Positions 7,840-16,766 of a stretch of 64,000 nt of DNA are shown piece by piece. Below the pieces are notes generated by a model. It had not been told where the DNA came from, did no database searches, and worked only from the letters and a program-made list of their open reading frames with translations. The DNA is from Pseudomonas soli (GTDB lineage: Bacteria; Pseudomonadota; Gammaproteobacteria; Pseudomonadales; Pseudomonadaceae). The position numbers and the translations under genes were made by a program. The stretch is taken from assembly GCF_900110655.1 (NCBI RefSeq), contig NZ_FOEQ01000011.1:104166-168165 (forward strand). The letters are read 5' to 3'. How positions within the stretch are numbered: position 1 is the first letter of the stretch; each line of letters opens with the position of its first letter.

Positions 7840-8604
7840 TTACTTCAAGCTGCCGGCGAGGAACTGGCGCAGGCGCTCGGACTGCGGCCGCGCCAGCACC
7901 TCGCGTGGGTCGCCGCGTTCCTCGGCCAGGCCCTGGTGGAGGAACAGCAGCTGGTTGGACACCTCGCGGGCAAAGCTCATCTCGTGAGTGACCACGACCA
8001 TGGTCCGGCCCTCCTGGGCCAGGTCCTGCATGACCTTGAGCACATCGCCGACCAGTTCCGGGTCGAGCGCCGAAGTCGGCTCGTCGAACAGCATCACCTC
8101 GGGCTCCATGGCCAGGGCCCGGGCAATCGCCACGCGCTGCTGCTCGCCTCCGGACATGTGCGCCGGGTAGGCGTCGCGGCGATGGCTGACGCCGACCTTG
8201 GCCAGGTAGTGCTCGGCTTTCTCGCGGGCCTCCTTGCGGTTCATGCCGAGCACGTGCACCGGGGCTTCCATGACGTTGTCCAGGGCGCTCATGTGCGCCC
8301 ACAGGTTGAAGTGCTGGAAGACCATGCTCAGCAGCGCCCGCAGGCGCTGCAACTGGCGTGGGTCCGCCGCCCGCAGCCCGCCGCGGGGACACTCGCGCAG
8401 CTTGAGCTGTTCGCCGTTGACCAGGATCTGTCCGGCGCTGGGTTGTTCGAGCAGATTGATGCAGCGCAGGAAGGTGCTCTTGCCCGAGCCGCTGGAGCCG
8501 ATGATGCTGATCACGTCGCCAGCATCGGCCTGCAACGAAACGCCCTTGAGCACCTGGTGGTTGCCGTAGCTTTTGTGCAACTCGTGGATATGCAGTTTGT
8601 TCAT
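7840..8604 (-). CDS. polar amino-acid ABC transporter ATP-binding protein
   Basis: A 254-residue ATPase of the HisP/OccP/AotP class. Walker A GSSGSGKST is at about 36-44, a Q-loop VFQHFNLWAH follows, then signature MSGGEQQRVAIARAL and Walker B VMLFDEPTSALDP, with the switch His in VTHEMSF. The start at 8604 (MNKLHIHELHKSYG) is preferred over an upstream frame without family similarity. It is the last transporter gene of an operon with a binding protein, two permeases and a deacylase. It powers uptake of an amino acid or derivative. Confidence 0.92.
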   Translation of the reverse strand: MNKLHIHELHKSYGNHQVLKGVSLQADAGDVISIIGSSGSGKSTFLRCINLLEQPSAGQILVNGEQLKLRECPRGGLRAADPRQLQRLRALLSMVFQHFNLWAHMSALDNVMEAPVHVLGMNRKEAREKAEHYLAKVGVSHRRDAYPAHMSGGEQQRVAIARALAMEPEVMLFDEPTSALDPELVGDVLKVMQDLAQEGRTMVVVTHEMSFAREVSNQLLFLHQGLAEERGDPREVLARPQSERLRQFLAGSLK

Positions 8605-8623
8605 CAGACGGTACTCGCAGGGG

Positions 8624-9736
8624 TCAGTCGCTGAGCAGGCGACCTTGGCGGATGGAGGTGTTGCCGGCGACCTTGGCCAGCCACAGGCCGGGCTGGGCGA
8701 AGCGCAGGCGTTCACGGGCGTAGAGGATGCCGTCGGTGGTGGCCCTGACCACGCTGTGGCGGTCGCTGAGCGGGTCGAGCACTTCGAACAGCGGATCGCC
8801 CACGCGCACCTGCGCGCCCAGCGGCTGCAGGTAGCTGACCACGCCCGGGTGCTCGGCGTAGGCGTATTGCGCGCCGGCGAAGGGCGTGGGTTGGCAGCAG
8901 TTTTCCGGGGCGGCCGGCCACGGGCCGCGAATCATGCCCTGGTCGGCGAGGTAGCCGAGGATCTGCTCGGCGCTGGCCTGGCATTGCTCGCGTTCGGTGT
9001 CGGCCATGCCGCGCAACTCGATGGTGGTCGCCACGCAGGCCAGGGGAATCTCGGCCTCGGGGAAGTACTCGCGCAGGTGCAGCCAGGGCGCGGCGCAGGC
9101 TTCGTCGAAGGCATCGCCACCGGCGCCTTCGGCCAGCAGCGCCGCTTGTGCGCCGAGGCGCGCCGCCAGCGGCCGCAACTGCGCCCAGTGCTGCGGCATG
9201 GCGTACAGCAGCATCACCGATTCGAAATCGCAGTGCAGGTCCAGCACCAGGTCGGCGTCGCAGGCGTGGCGCAGCAGCAGGCGGCGCAGGCCATCGAGCT
9301 CCGAGTGCGGCGCGGGCAGTTCGTCGAGGAGTTCGAGCATGGCCTGGCGGATGGTCGTGACGTTGGCCTGGGCATCGCCGCCCAGGCGGCCTTCCAGGTG
9401 CGCGGCCAGCGCTTCGGTCAGCGCCGGGAAATCGCGATTGAAGTTCTTGCCGCTGTTGAACTCGAAACGGCCCTGGTGGGTGGCCTGGAACATCTGGCCG
9501 ATACCGATCGGGTTGGCCAGGGGCACCAGTTCGATCACCGCGTCCAGCCGGCCCTGCGCCTCGAGCTCCAGCAACCTGCGCTTGAGTTCGATGGCCACGC
9601 GCATCCCGGGCAGTTCATCGGCGTGCAGCGAAGCCTGGATATAGGCCTTGCGCGGGCCGCTGCCAAAGCGCAGCACGCGCAGCGAACGCTCGGTGCCGCA
9701 GGCGCTCCAGGGCAGGGTATGGTCAATGTGCTGCAT
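8624..9736 (-). CDS. succinylglutamate desuccinylase/aspartoacylase-family deacylase
   Basis: A 370-residue zinc carboxypeptidase-fold protein of the AstE/AspA branch of M14. Zinc-ligand motif HADE (His38, Glu41) and a second ligand in DLHCDFES are visible, with a NRDFP segment typical of the group. Members cleave N-acyl groups from amino acids. It is embedded between the second permease and the ATPase, which suggests that the transporter imports an N-acylated or opine-like amino acid that this enzyme deacylates in the cytoplasm (no signal peptide seen). The exact substrate is unknown. Confidence 0.82.
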   Translation of the reverse strand: MQHIDHTLPWSACGTERSLRVLRFGSGPRKAYIQASLHADELPGMRVAIELKRRLLELEAQGRLDAVIELVPLANPIGIGQMFQATHQGRFEFNSGKNFNRDFPALTEALAAHLEGRLGGDAQANVTTIRQAMLELLDELPAPHSELDGLRRLLLRHACDADLVLDLHCDFESVMLLYAMPQHWAQLRPLAARLGAQAALLAEGAGGDAFDEACAAPWLHLREYFPEAEIPLACVATTIELRGMADTEREQCQASAEQILGYLADQGMIRGPWPAAPENCCQPTPFAGAQYAYAEHPGVVSYLQPLGAQVRVGDPLFEVLDPLSDRHSVVRATTDGILYARERLRFAQPGLWLAKVAGNTSIRQGRLLSD

Positions 9737-9745
9737 GAAAGCTCC

Positions 9746-10444
9746 TTAGTGCTTGCGCGGGGCCAGGTAGGCCAGCCAGTGGCGCTCGGCCAGCTTGAAC
9801 AGGCGCACCAGCATGAACGTCAGGGCCAGGTAGATCAGCCCGGCGGTGATGAAGGCCTCGAAAGGCAGGTAGTAGCGTGCGTTGAAGGTCTTCGCCGCGC
9901 CGGTGATGTCGACCAGGGTGACGATCGACGCCAGGCTGGTGGTCTGCAGCATCATCAGTACCTCGTTGCTGTACTGCGGCAGGGCGCGGCGCAAGGCCGA
10001 AGGCAGCAGGATGCGCCGGTACAGCGTCAGGCGTGACATGCCCATGGCGCGGGCGGCCTCGACCTCGCCCCGGGGCGTCGAGCGCAGGCTCCCGGCCAGC
10101 AGCTCGGCGCTGTAGGCGCTGGTGTTGATGGCGAAGGCAAGGCAGGTGCAGAACGTCGCGCTGGACAGGTACGGCCATAGCGGGCTCTGGCGCACGGCCT
10201 CGAACTGGGCCAGGCCGTAGTACACCAGGAACAGCTGCACCAGCATCGGCGTGCCGCGGATCACGTAGGTGTAGAGCCAGGCGGGGTAGCGCAGCAGGCA
10301 GGTGCGCGAGACACGCATCAGCGCCAGGGGGATCGCCAGCGCCAGGCCGCAGGTCAGCGAAATCAGCAGCACCTTGAGGGTCAGGGCAACGCCGTTCAGG
10401 TACAGCGGCAGGTTCTGCCAGATCAGTTGATAGTCGAGCGTCAT
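9746..10444 (-). CDS. amino-acid ABC transporter permease (HisM-like)
   Basis: A 232-residue inner-membrane permease with about five hydrophobic helices. The EAA-type loop is seen as GEVEAARAMGMSRLTLYRRILLPSALRRALPQ (split here only as a motif name: EAARAMGMS...LP). It starts MTLDYQLIWQNLPLYLNG, as in HisM/OccM/AotM proteins. It pairs with the next permease gene to form the membrane channel. The spacing of 9 bp to the deacylase gene and 12 bp to the other permease marks one operon. Confidence 0.9.
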   Translation of the reverse strand: MTLDYQLIWQNLPLYLNGVALTLKVLLISLTCGLALAIPLALMRVSRTCLLRYPAWLYTYVIRGTPMLVQLFLVYYGLAQFEAVRQSPLWPYLSSATFCTCLAFAINTSAYSAELLAGSLRSTPRGEVEAARAMGMSRLTLYRRILLPSALRRALPQYSNEVLMMLQTTSLASIVTLVDITGAAKTFNARYYLPFEAFITAGLIYLALTFMLVRLFKLAERHWLAYLAPRKH

Positions 10445-10456
10445 CGGGCGGCTCCC

Positions 10457-11146
10457 CTAGAGTTCGGCGGCTTTGAAGCCGACCGAGTAACGTTGTTCCA
10501 CGCCGCGCAACAGCAGCAGCGACACACTGGTCAGCAGCAGGTACAGCGCGGCCACGGCGAGGAAGAAGGTGAACGGCTGGTGGGTGGCGTCGGCGGCGTT
10601 CTTGGCCTTGAACATCATGTCCTGCAGGCCGATCACCGAGATCAGCGCGGTGGACTTGGTCAGCACCAGCCAGTTGTTGGTGAAGCCCGGCAGCGCCAGG
10701 CGCACCATCTGCGGCAGGCTGATCCGCCAGAACACTTGCAGGCCGCTCATGCCGTAGGCGGCGCCAGCCTCGGCCTGGCCCTTGGGGATCGCCAGGAAGG
10801 CGCCGCGAAAGGTCTCCGAGAGGTAGGCGCCGAAGATGAAGCCCATGGTGCATACCCCGGCAACAAACGGGTTGATGTCGATGTACTGTTGGTAGCCCAG
10901 CGCCAGTGCCAGGCGATTGACCAGGTCCTGGCCGCCATAGAACACCAGCAGGATCAGCACCAGGTCGGGGATGCCGCGTACCACCGTGGCATAGACCTCG
11001 CCCAGTGCCGCCAGCCATCGCAACGGTGACAAACGGCAGGCCGCACCGAACAGGCCCAGGCCGATGGCCAATGCCATCGCCAGCAGTGCCAGGCTGACGC
11101 TCAGCCAGGCTCCATCGAGAATGCTCGATCCATAGCCATGAAGCAT
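10457..11146 (-). CDS. amino-acid ABC transporter permease (HisQ-like)
   Basis: A 229-residue permease starting MLHGYGSSILDGAWLSVSL, typical of HisQ/OccQ/AotQ. It has about five membrane helices and the conserved loop around AETFRGAF-like and EAGAAYGMSG segments, which contacts the ATPase. It is downstream of the binding protein by 24 bp. With the HisM-like permease it would form the heterodimeric channel. Confidence 0.9.
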   Translation of the reverse strand: MLHGYGSSILDGAWLSVSLALLAMALAIGLGLFGAACRLSPLRWLAALGEVYATVVRGIPDLVLILLVFYGGQDLVNRLALALGYQQYIDINPFVAGVCTMGFIFGAYLSETFRGAFLAIPKGQAEAGAAYGMSGLQVFWRISLPQMVRLALPGFTNNWLVLTKSTALISVIGLQDMMFKAKNAADATHQPFTFFLAVAALYLLLTSVSLLLLRGVEQRYSVGFKAAEL

Positions 11147-11170
11147 GATGAAAACCCTCGTCAGCCGGCG

Positions 11171-11947
11171 TTACTGGCCGTAGATGTCGAATGGGAAGTA
11201 CTTGCGCTGCACCTCCTGGTAGGTGCCGTTGGCGCGGATCGCGGCGATGGCGGCGTTGAGCCGCGCGAGGTTGGCGCTGTCGCCCTTGCGCACGGCAATC
11301 CCGGCGCCGCGGCCGAAATAGTGCGGGTCGCCGATGTCCGGGCCGACCAGGGCGAAGCCTTGGCCCGCCGGGGTCTTGATGAAGCTCTCCTCGGTGTTGA
11401 CGATATCGGCGAGGGTGGCGTCCAGGCGCCCGGAAACCAGGTCGAGGAAGGCTTCGTTCTGCGAGGCGTAGCGCACGATCTCGACGCCCGCCGGTTCCAG
11501 TTGTTCGGTGGCGAAGCGGTCGTAGGTCGAGGCGCGCTGCACGCCCACTTTGCGGCCCTTGAGGTCCACCGCCGGGGTTTCCAGGCGGCTGCCGGCCTTC
11601 ATCGCGAACTTGCCGGGGGTGTGGTAGTACTTGTCGGTGAAATCGACCGATTTCAAGCGATCCTCGGTGATCGACATCGACGACAGCACGGCGTCTATCT
11701 TGCGTACCTTCAGCGACGGGATCATGCCGTCGAACTCCTGGATCACCCACTGGCACTTGACCTGCATCTGCGCGCACAGCGCGTTGCCGATGTCGTAGTC
11801 AAAGCCGGCGAGCTCACCTTCTGGGGTGCGGTAGGAGAAGGGCGGGTAGGCGGCCTCGATGCCGATGCGCAGGCTGGCGTCGTCGGCCTGGGCGAAGGCG
11901 CTGCAGGCACAGAGTGCCAGCGCGCCGAGAAGTCCTGTCTTGTTCAT
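11171..11947 (-). CDS. amino-acid ABC transporter substrate-binding protein
   Basis: A 258-residue periplasmic binding protein with a cleavable signal peptide (about residues 1-21, ending SAFAQA). The family 3 solute-binding signature appears as GFDYDIGNALCAQM around residue 50. Overall it resembles lysine/arginine/ornithine or opine binding proteins (HisJ/ArgT/OccT class). It heads the operon, so the promoter should lie in 11948-12158. Ligand type within the cationic or derivatised amino acids cannot be settled from sequence alone. Confidence 0.9.
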   Translation of the reverse strand: MNKTGLLGALALCACSAFAQADDASLRIGIEAAYPPFSYRTPEGELAGFDYDIGNALCAQMQVKCQWVIQEFDGMIPSLKVRKIDAVLSSMSITEDRLKSVDFTDKYYHTPGKFAMKAGSRLETPAVDLKGRKVGVQRASTYDRFATEQLEPAGVEIVRYASQNEAFLDLVSGRLDATLADIVNTEESFIKTPAGQGFALVGPDIGDPHYFGRGAGIAVRKGDSANLARLNAAIAAIRANGTYQEVQRKYFPFDIYGQ

Positions 11948-12030
11948 GTTCTTGACTCCGGTGGGTGGGGCGTACCGTCCAGGGCCTTGCTTGGGAGGGG
12001 CCTGGGCACGGAGAAGAACATGACATTAAA

Positions 12031-12058
12031 TATTTCATTATGCAATACAGTGAAAATA
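12031..12058. promoter_or_regulatory. AT-rich dyad upstream of transporter operon
   Basis: TATTTCA (12031-12037) and TGAAAATA (12051-12058) form an interrupted dyad in a markedly AT-rich patch within the 211-bp spacer before the binding-protein gene. It is a plausible operator/promoter zone for the RpiR regulator or RNA polymerase. This is pattern-based only. Confidence 0.35.
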
Positions 12059-12158
12059 ATTGTGTCAGTGCGACTGGCTGATGATGCTCAAGCGCTATCG
12101 GGAGCCGGGCAACCAGGTGTTCGGCGTCAGAGCTGCGGCGGACACCTGGTGTCTCTCG

Positions 12159-12959
12159 CTAGACCGCTGTTGCCAGTACGTCGTCGGCAACATGCAAGCC
12201 TAATCTGTCCCGACCAGGTGCAAGCTCTGGCCGCAGGGTCAACGCCGGAATCGCATAATCCCCGCCGTTCTGCCGCCGGAACGGGATGGGCGCATCACTC
12301 CACAAGCCATCGAGCCGCTGGCCCAGCGCCCCACAGGCTGCCGCGAAGCCCGAGTCGTCGACCCGGCTGGTGCGATACACCGCAAACGGCGGCAGCACCT
12401 CGAACCCCGGGTAGAACAGGATGCCGTGCTGGATGGGAAACAGGATGTCGTCGAGCGGGCCGTTGATGCCGCGCTCGCTGTAATGCGAGGCCCAACCGCC
12501 CATGCTGACCATCAGCATGGCGCGCTTACCCGCCATCCGGCCCTCGCCATAGCGATCTCCCCAGTGCCGGTCGGAGTGCTCGCCGACGCCGTAGGCGAAG
12601 CCATAGGCGTACACGCGCTCGACCCAGCCCTTGAGGATCGCTGGCAGGCCGAACCACCAGAGAGGAAACTGCAGGATCACCGCGTCGGCCCACTGCAGCT
12701 TGGCCTGCTCGGCGACGATGTCGGCCGCCTGGGTGCCTTCGGCGAACGCCCGGCGCGAGGCGTCGGAGGGGTTGAAGCGCTCGCCGGCGGGGTGTTCAAC
12801 GCTGTCGTCGGCGTCCAGCACAGCCTTGAACTTCATGGCATAGAGGTCCGAGACCTGGACATGGTGACCCTGGCCTTCGAGGTGGCGGACGGCGAAGTCC
12901 TTGAGGGCGGCATTGAGCGAGCGGGGTTCGGGATGGGCGTAGACGATCAGGATGTTCAT
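12159..12959 (-). CDS. NAD(P)H quinone oxidoreductase-like flavoprotein
   Basis: A 266-residue flavodoxin-like-fold protein of the NQO1/MdaB group. Signs are the N-terminal MNILIVYAHPEPRSLNAAL and the central QFPLWWFGLPAILKGW segment, both flavin-binding, then MLMVSMGGW. Such enzymes carry out two-electron reduction of quinones with NAD(P)H. ATG at 12959 has a GGAG site. It is divergent from a LysR regulator 84 bp away, the usual arrangement of a regulator and its target. Confidence 0.88.
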   Translation of the reverse strand: MNILIVYAHPEPRSLNAALKDFAVRHLEGQGHHVQVSDLYAMKFKAVLDADDSVEHPAGERFNPSDASRRAFAEGTQAADIVAEQAKLQWADAVILQFPLWWFGLPAILKGWVERVYAYGFAYGVGEHSDRHWGDRYGEGRMAGKRAMLMVSMGGWASHYSERGINGPLDDILFPIQHGILFYPGFEVLPPFAVYRTSRVDDSGFAAACGALGQRLDGLWSDAPIPFRRQNGGDYAIPALTLRPELAPGRDRLGLHVADDVLATAV

Positions 12960-12995
12960 GGTCGGGCTCCGGTAGGGGATGGTCAAAGCATGCGG

Positions 12996-13039
12996 ATACC
13001 CTGCATATTGGTGAAATGAATAGATTGAATTGCAGGTAT
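12996..13039. promoter_or_regulatory. interrupted inverted repeat between quinone reductase and LysR genes
   Basis: ATACCCTGCA (12996-13005) and TGCAGGTAT (13031-13039) are inverted copies flanking an AT-richer centre in the 84-bp divergent spacer. LysR-type regulators commonly bind such sites. Support is by position and symmetry only. Confidence 0.45.
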
Positions 13040-13043
13040 TGCC

Positions 13044-13955
13044 ATGCATGATTCCTTGCGAAGTCTGGACCTGAACCTGCTGGTTACCCTCGACGCGTTG
13101 CTCGCCGAGCTCAACGTCACCCGCGCCGCCGAACGCCTGCACCTCGCCCAACCGACGGTCAGCGTGCAGCTGGCACGACTGCGTGATGCGCTGGGCGATC
13201 CGTTGCTGTTGCCGGGTGCCCGCGGCATGCGCCCGACCGCCCGCGCCCTGGCGCTTCGTGGGCCGTTGAGCCAGGCCCTGGAGGCGCTACGCCTGGCCAT
13301 CGCCGCCGAGCGACCATTCGACCCGTCCCAGGCACAACTGACCTGGCGGGTGGCCGCGACCGATTACACCGAAGCGACCATCTTGCGCCCTGCGCTGGGC
13401 CCACTGCGTGCGGCCGCCCCCGGCACGCGCCTGGCGATCGTCGACATGAACCCGCCGACGCTGGTGCGCAAGGCCGAGCAGGGCGAGCTGGACCTGGCTT
13501 TCCACATAGCCATCGATGCGCCGCCCGGTTTGCGCCAGCGCCTGTTGTTCGCTGACCGCTACGTGCTGGCCGGGCGCGCCGATCATCCGCGACTCAGGCG
13601 CAGGCCGACGCTCAAGCAGTTCTGCGCGCTGGAGCATGTGATCGTCTCACCCGACGGCGGTGGCTTCAGCGGCCCCACCGACGACGCCCTGGCCAAACAG
13701 GGCCTGGCGCGCAACGTGGTGCTGTCGGTACCGCGTTTCTCGGGTCTTGCGGCCATGCTGGTCGATAGCGACCTGGTGGCCATGCTGCCGCAGCGCCTGG
13801 TGGCCGGGAACCCGGCTCTCGCGGTGGTGGAGGCACCCCTGGCGGTGCCGGGCTTCGAGATGCTGATGCTGTGGCCGGAGCGGGTGCACCGCGATCCTGC
13901 GCATCAGTGGTTGCGCGAGCATCTGGCCCGGGGGGTATCGATCGCGTTGCGATAG
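13044..13955 (+). CDS. LysR family transcriptional regulator
   Basis: A 303-residue LTTR with the N-terminal winged helix (LDLNLLVTLDALLAELNVT, then RLHLAQPTVSVQLARLRDALGD) and a periplasmic-binding-like effector domain from about residue 90. N-terminal sequence groups it with NodD/NahR/LinR-type LTTRs that often sense aromatic compounds. It is divergent from the quinone reductase gene, its likely target. Its last 52 bp overlap the 3' end of the convergent MFS gene. Confidence 0.9.
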   Translation: MHDSLRSLDLNLLVTLDALLAELNVTRAAERLHLAQPTVSVQLARLRDALGDPLLLPGARGMRPTARALALRGPLSQALEALRLAIAAERPFDPSQAQLTWRVAATDYTEATILRPALGPLRAAAPGTRLAIVDMNPPTLVRKAEQGELDLAFHIAIDAPPGLRQRLLFADRYVLAGRADHPRLRRRPTLKQFCALEHVIVSPDGGGFSGPTDDALAKQGLARNVVLSVPRFSGLAAMLVDSDLVAMLPQRLVAGNPALAVVEAPLAVPGFEMLMLWPERVHRDPAHQWLREHLARGVSIALR

Positions 13956-15121
13956 GCGCAGGGCGCGGCCAGCATCGCCGCGAGCGAGGCCAGTACGCCG
14001 ATCAGGAATACCGCAGGTACCCCTTCCTGGCGGGCGAGCAAACCGGCCAGCGGCGCCGCCAGGCCGATGGAAATATCGAAGCAGGCGTCATACAAACCAA
14101 TGGCCAGTCCCAGGCTGTGCAATGGCACCGCACGCAGCGCCACCAATGCCAGCAAGGGATAGATCATCGACACGCCGAAGCCGCTCAGTACCGCCCCGAG
14201 CATCGCCTGGACGGGGCTCGCCGCCAGCCACAACAGCAACTGGCCGATGGCCTCGATGGCCAGCATCGACAAGGCCATGCCCGGCCCCCCGGTGCTGTCC
14301 ACCCGAGTGCCGAACAACAGGCGGGCGCAGACGTAACCCGCACCGAAGGCGGCGAGGGCATAGCCGGCGCCGCTCCACTGATGGTGCGCGTAGGTGAGCG
14401 TGATGAACGACGAGACCGACACATAGGCCACGGTCGCCAGCGCGAACACCAGACCGGGGCGCCAGATCCGAGCCAGCAGCGCCGCCAGGGGCATCGATGC
14501 GCCCGGTGTGTGGACGAGGCGGGCCGCCGGCGTGCGCAGTGCAATCAGCAGGCCGAGCAGCGGAATGATCGCCGTCACCGCCGACACCCAGGCAAAGCTT
14601 GCGACTTCACCCAACTGCGCTGCCACCGCCGCGCCGCAGGCAATACCGGCGAACATGGCGATACCAATCCAGGACAGCGCCTTGCCGGCCTGCTCTGCGC
14701 CGAACAGAGCGATCGGCCAGGTGCTGCCACCGGTAAACAGCAGGCTCTGGGCAAAGCCCATGGCGATTCGCCCGGTGATGATGGCTGCCAGACTGGCCGC
14801 AGGGGCATCCTGCAGTTGCGCGGCCACCAGGTAGCAGAGGCCGGAGGCCGCGCTGCCCAGCAGGCCCATAACCACCGTCCGTTTCGGGCCGCGACGGTCG
14901 GCAGCGGTCCCGGCGAAATGACGGGTGAGCAGGGTGGCCAGCGACTCGACGCCCATTACACACCCCACCACGAGCATGCCGTGGCCCAACTGCCCATGGA
15001 CCCACAGCGGCACGCTGGCCAGCGGCATGCCCATGGTCATCAGGCCGAGGAACACCGCGGTGGCCACCGGTAGCAAGCGGCCGGTTTCGGTGTGCTGTGC
15101 TGGTTGCGTTTCAGTTGTCAT
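13904..15121 (-). CDS. MFS transporter (YfcJ-like)
   Basis: A 405-residue major facilitator protein with about twelve hydrophobic segments. The loop 2-3 motif reads RHFAGTAADRRGPKRTV, a good match to the MFS signature A. It resembles the UPF0226/YfcJ-YhhS group of putative sugar or drug exporters. It diverges from a LysR gene (15267) over a 145-bp spacer with a perfect 9-bp-arm palindrome, so regulation by that LysR is likely. The 3' end overlaps the upstream LysR gene on the opposite strand by 52 bp. Confidence 0.87.
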   Translation of the reverse strand: MTTETQPAQHTETGRLLPVATAVFLGLMTMGMPLASVPLWVHGQLGHGMLVVGCVMGVESLATLLTRHFAGTAADRRGPKRTVVMGLLGSAASGLCYLVAAQLQDAPAASLAAIITGRIAMGFAQSLLFTGGSTWPIALFGAEQAGKALSWIGIAMFAGIACGAAVAAQLGEVASFAWVSAVTAIIPLLGLLIALRTPAARLVHTPGASMPLAALLARIWRPGLVFALATVAYVSVSSFITLTYAHHQWSGAGYALAAFGAGYVCARLLFGTRVDSTGGPGMALSMLAIEAIGQLLLWLAASPVQAMLGAVLSGFGVSMIYPLLALVALRAVPLHSLGLAIGLYDACFDISIGLAAPLAGLLARQEGVPAVFLIGVLASLAAMLAAPCAYRNAIDTPRARCSRNH

Positions 15122-15222
15122 GATCCAGGTCCCTGGTCAGGTAAACGGAGGGCAGGCAGGCGCTTGGGGCCACCTTGCTTTTGCCGTAGCCTATTGGAGA
15201 ACCCGGGATCGATCTGGGCGAT

Positions 15223-15245
15223 AAATTCCGCAGGTAGCGGAATTT
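15223..15245. promoter_or_regulatory. palindromic operator between MFS and LysR genes
   Basis: AAATTCCGC-AGGTA-GCGGAATTT: perfect 9-bp arms, 5-bp spacer, 22 bp before the LysR ATG. A typical place for an LTTR recognition site controlling both the regulator and the divergent MFS gene. Confidence 0.65.
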
Positions 15246-15266
15246 TCGTCATCAATGGAGTAGCTG

Positions 15267-16211
15267 ATGTACGCATCCGAACGGTTGAAGGGAATCGACG
15301 TCTTTGTCGCGGTGGCCGAAATGGGCAGTTTCAGCGCCGCCGCCGAGCGCCTTAGTCTCAGTGGGTCGGCGGTGAGCAAGGGGGTGGCGCGGCTGGAGGT
15401 GCGCCTGGGGGCGCGATTGTTCAACCGCACCACCCGCAGGTTGTCGCTGACCGAGGCGGGCGTGCTGTTCTACAAGACCTGCACCGGCGTGCTGGCTGAT
15501 CTGGAAGAGGCCGAGCAGGCTATCTTCGCCGAAAGCGATGCGCCTCATGGCAAGGTACGGATCGACCTGCCAGCCGCATTTGGCCGACTGCATGTGCTGC
15601 CGCTGATCGTAGCGTTCACTCAGGCCCATCCGCGGTTGCAGCCGCATGTATCGTTTTCCGACCGCTACATCGATCCGGTGCAGGAGGGCGTGGACATTCT
15701 TGTGCGAATCGGCGGCGGGCAAGCCTGGCCCGCGGCTCTGGGGCACCAGTATTTCGGTGCCCAGCGCCTGGCGTTCTGCGCCTCGCCCGACTATCTGACG
15801 CGGCATGGCACGCCACAGGATGAGCAAGCCCTGGAGCGCCACCTGTGCATCGGCTATGGCGAGGCTACAGGCCTGGTCACGCCGTGGTACCTGGGCGGCG
15901 GCCTGCCGGGCGAGGTCAGGCAGCGGATCGTCCAGCCACACCTGGCCATCGGCGATGGCGAAGGCATGCTTGGCGCGGTACTGGCGGGCCTGGGCATCGG
16001 CCAGCTGCCGACCTGGCTGACCCGGAGTCATATCGAGCGTGGCACGCTGGTCGAGGTGTTGCCGCAGCTCACCTCACAGGGGTTGCCGATGAACCTGGTC
16101 TGGCTGAAAAGGCGAGAAGGGTTGCCCAAGGTCCGGACGTTGCTCGATTACCTGTTGCCCCGGCTCACTGCCGAGGGCAGCAGCCTCGGGGAGCCTCAGG
16201 CCAGGCAGTGA
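15267..16211 (+). CDS. LysR family transcriptional regulator
   Basis: A 314-residue LTTR. The helix-turn-helix lies in residues about 8-65 (GIDVFVAVAEMGSFSAAAERL, then SGSAVSKGVARLEVRLGARLF, NRTTRRLSLTEAG), as in the CrgA/DmlR-like subgroup. The effector domain follows to about residue 300. It diverges from the MFS gene and probably controls it through the palindrome at 15223-15245. Confidence 0.9.
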   Translation: MYASERLKGIDVFVAVAEMGSFSAAAERLSLSGSAVSKGVARLEVRLGARLFNRTTRRLSLTEAGVLFYKTCTGVLADLEEAEQAIFAESDAPHGKVRIDLPAAFGRLHVLPLIVAFTQAHPRLQPHVSFSDRYIDPVQEGVDILVRIGGGQAWPAALGHQYFGAQRLAFCASPDYLTRHGTPQDEQALERHLCIGYGEATGLVTPWYLGGGLPGEVRQRIVQPHLAIGDGEGMLGAVLAGLGIGQLPTWLTRSHIERGTLVEVLPQLTSQGLPMNLVWLKRREGLPKVRTLLDYLLPRLTAEGSSLGEPQARQ

Positions 16212-16259
16212 TTCGACAGGGGCTTGGTTGCTCGGCATCCACTCATTCAAGGACAGTCA

Positions 16260-16766
16260 ATGCTCATCGTCTTCAGCGGCTTGCCCGGTACCGGGAAAAG
16301 CACCATCGCCAAGCACCTGGCCGCAAGGTTCGGTGCGGTCTATCTACGTATCGACACCCTCGAGCAAGCCCTTCGACGTTCCGGCGAGCTGGCCGGGGAG
16401 GTCGGGCGTAGCGGCTACCTGGTGGCCTTTGAACTGGCGCTCGACAACCTGCGACTTGGTCGCACGGTGATCGCCGACTGTGTCAATCCCGTGGCCGAGA
16501 GCCGGGCGGCGTGGCGCGATGTGGCGACACGGGCAGGCATTCGGTTGGTGGATGTCCTGGTGATTTGTTCCGATAAGGTGGAGCACCGGCGCAGAGTCGA
16601 GCGCCGTGAGGTCGATATTCCGGGCTTGATGCCTCTGACCTGGGCCTCGGTGGTGAATCATGAGTACGAGTCGTGGGAAGAGGTGCCGTTTACGGTCGAC
16701 ACTGCCTTGATCTCTTCGGAGGAGGCTGCGCGGCTGATCGGTGAATGGTGTGTTTGCGGCGGATGA
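16260..16766 (+). CDS. AAA-family P-loop kinase
   Basis: A 168-residue P-loop protein. Walker A GLPGTGKST is at residues 7-15, and a later VIADCVNP strand holds the probable Walker B/acceptor site. Size and layout match small zeta-toxin/chloramphenicol-phosphotransferase-like or gluconate-kinase-like enzymes that phosphorylate a small molecule. The ATG at 16260 has an AAGGAC site. It lies 48 bp after the LysR gene but may be independent. Substrate unknown. Confidence 0.75.
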   Translation: MLIVFSGLPGTGKSTIAKHLAARFGAVYLRIDTLEQALRRSGELAGEVGRSGYLVAFELALDNLRLGRTVIADCVNPVAESRAAWRDVATRAGIRLVDVLVICSDKVEHRRRVERREVDIPGLMPLTWASVVNHEYESWEEVPFTVDTALISSEEAARLIGEWCVCGG

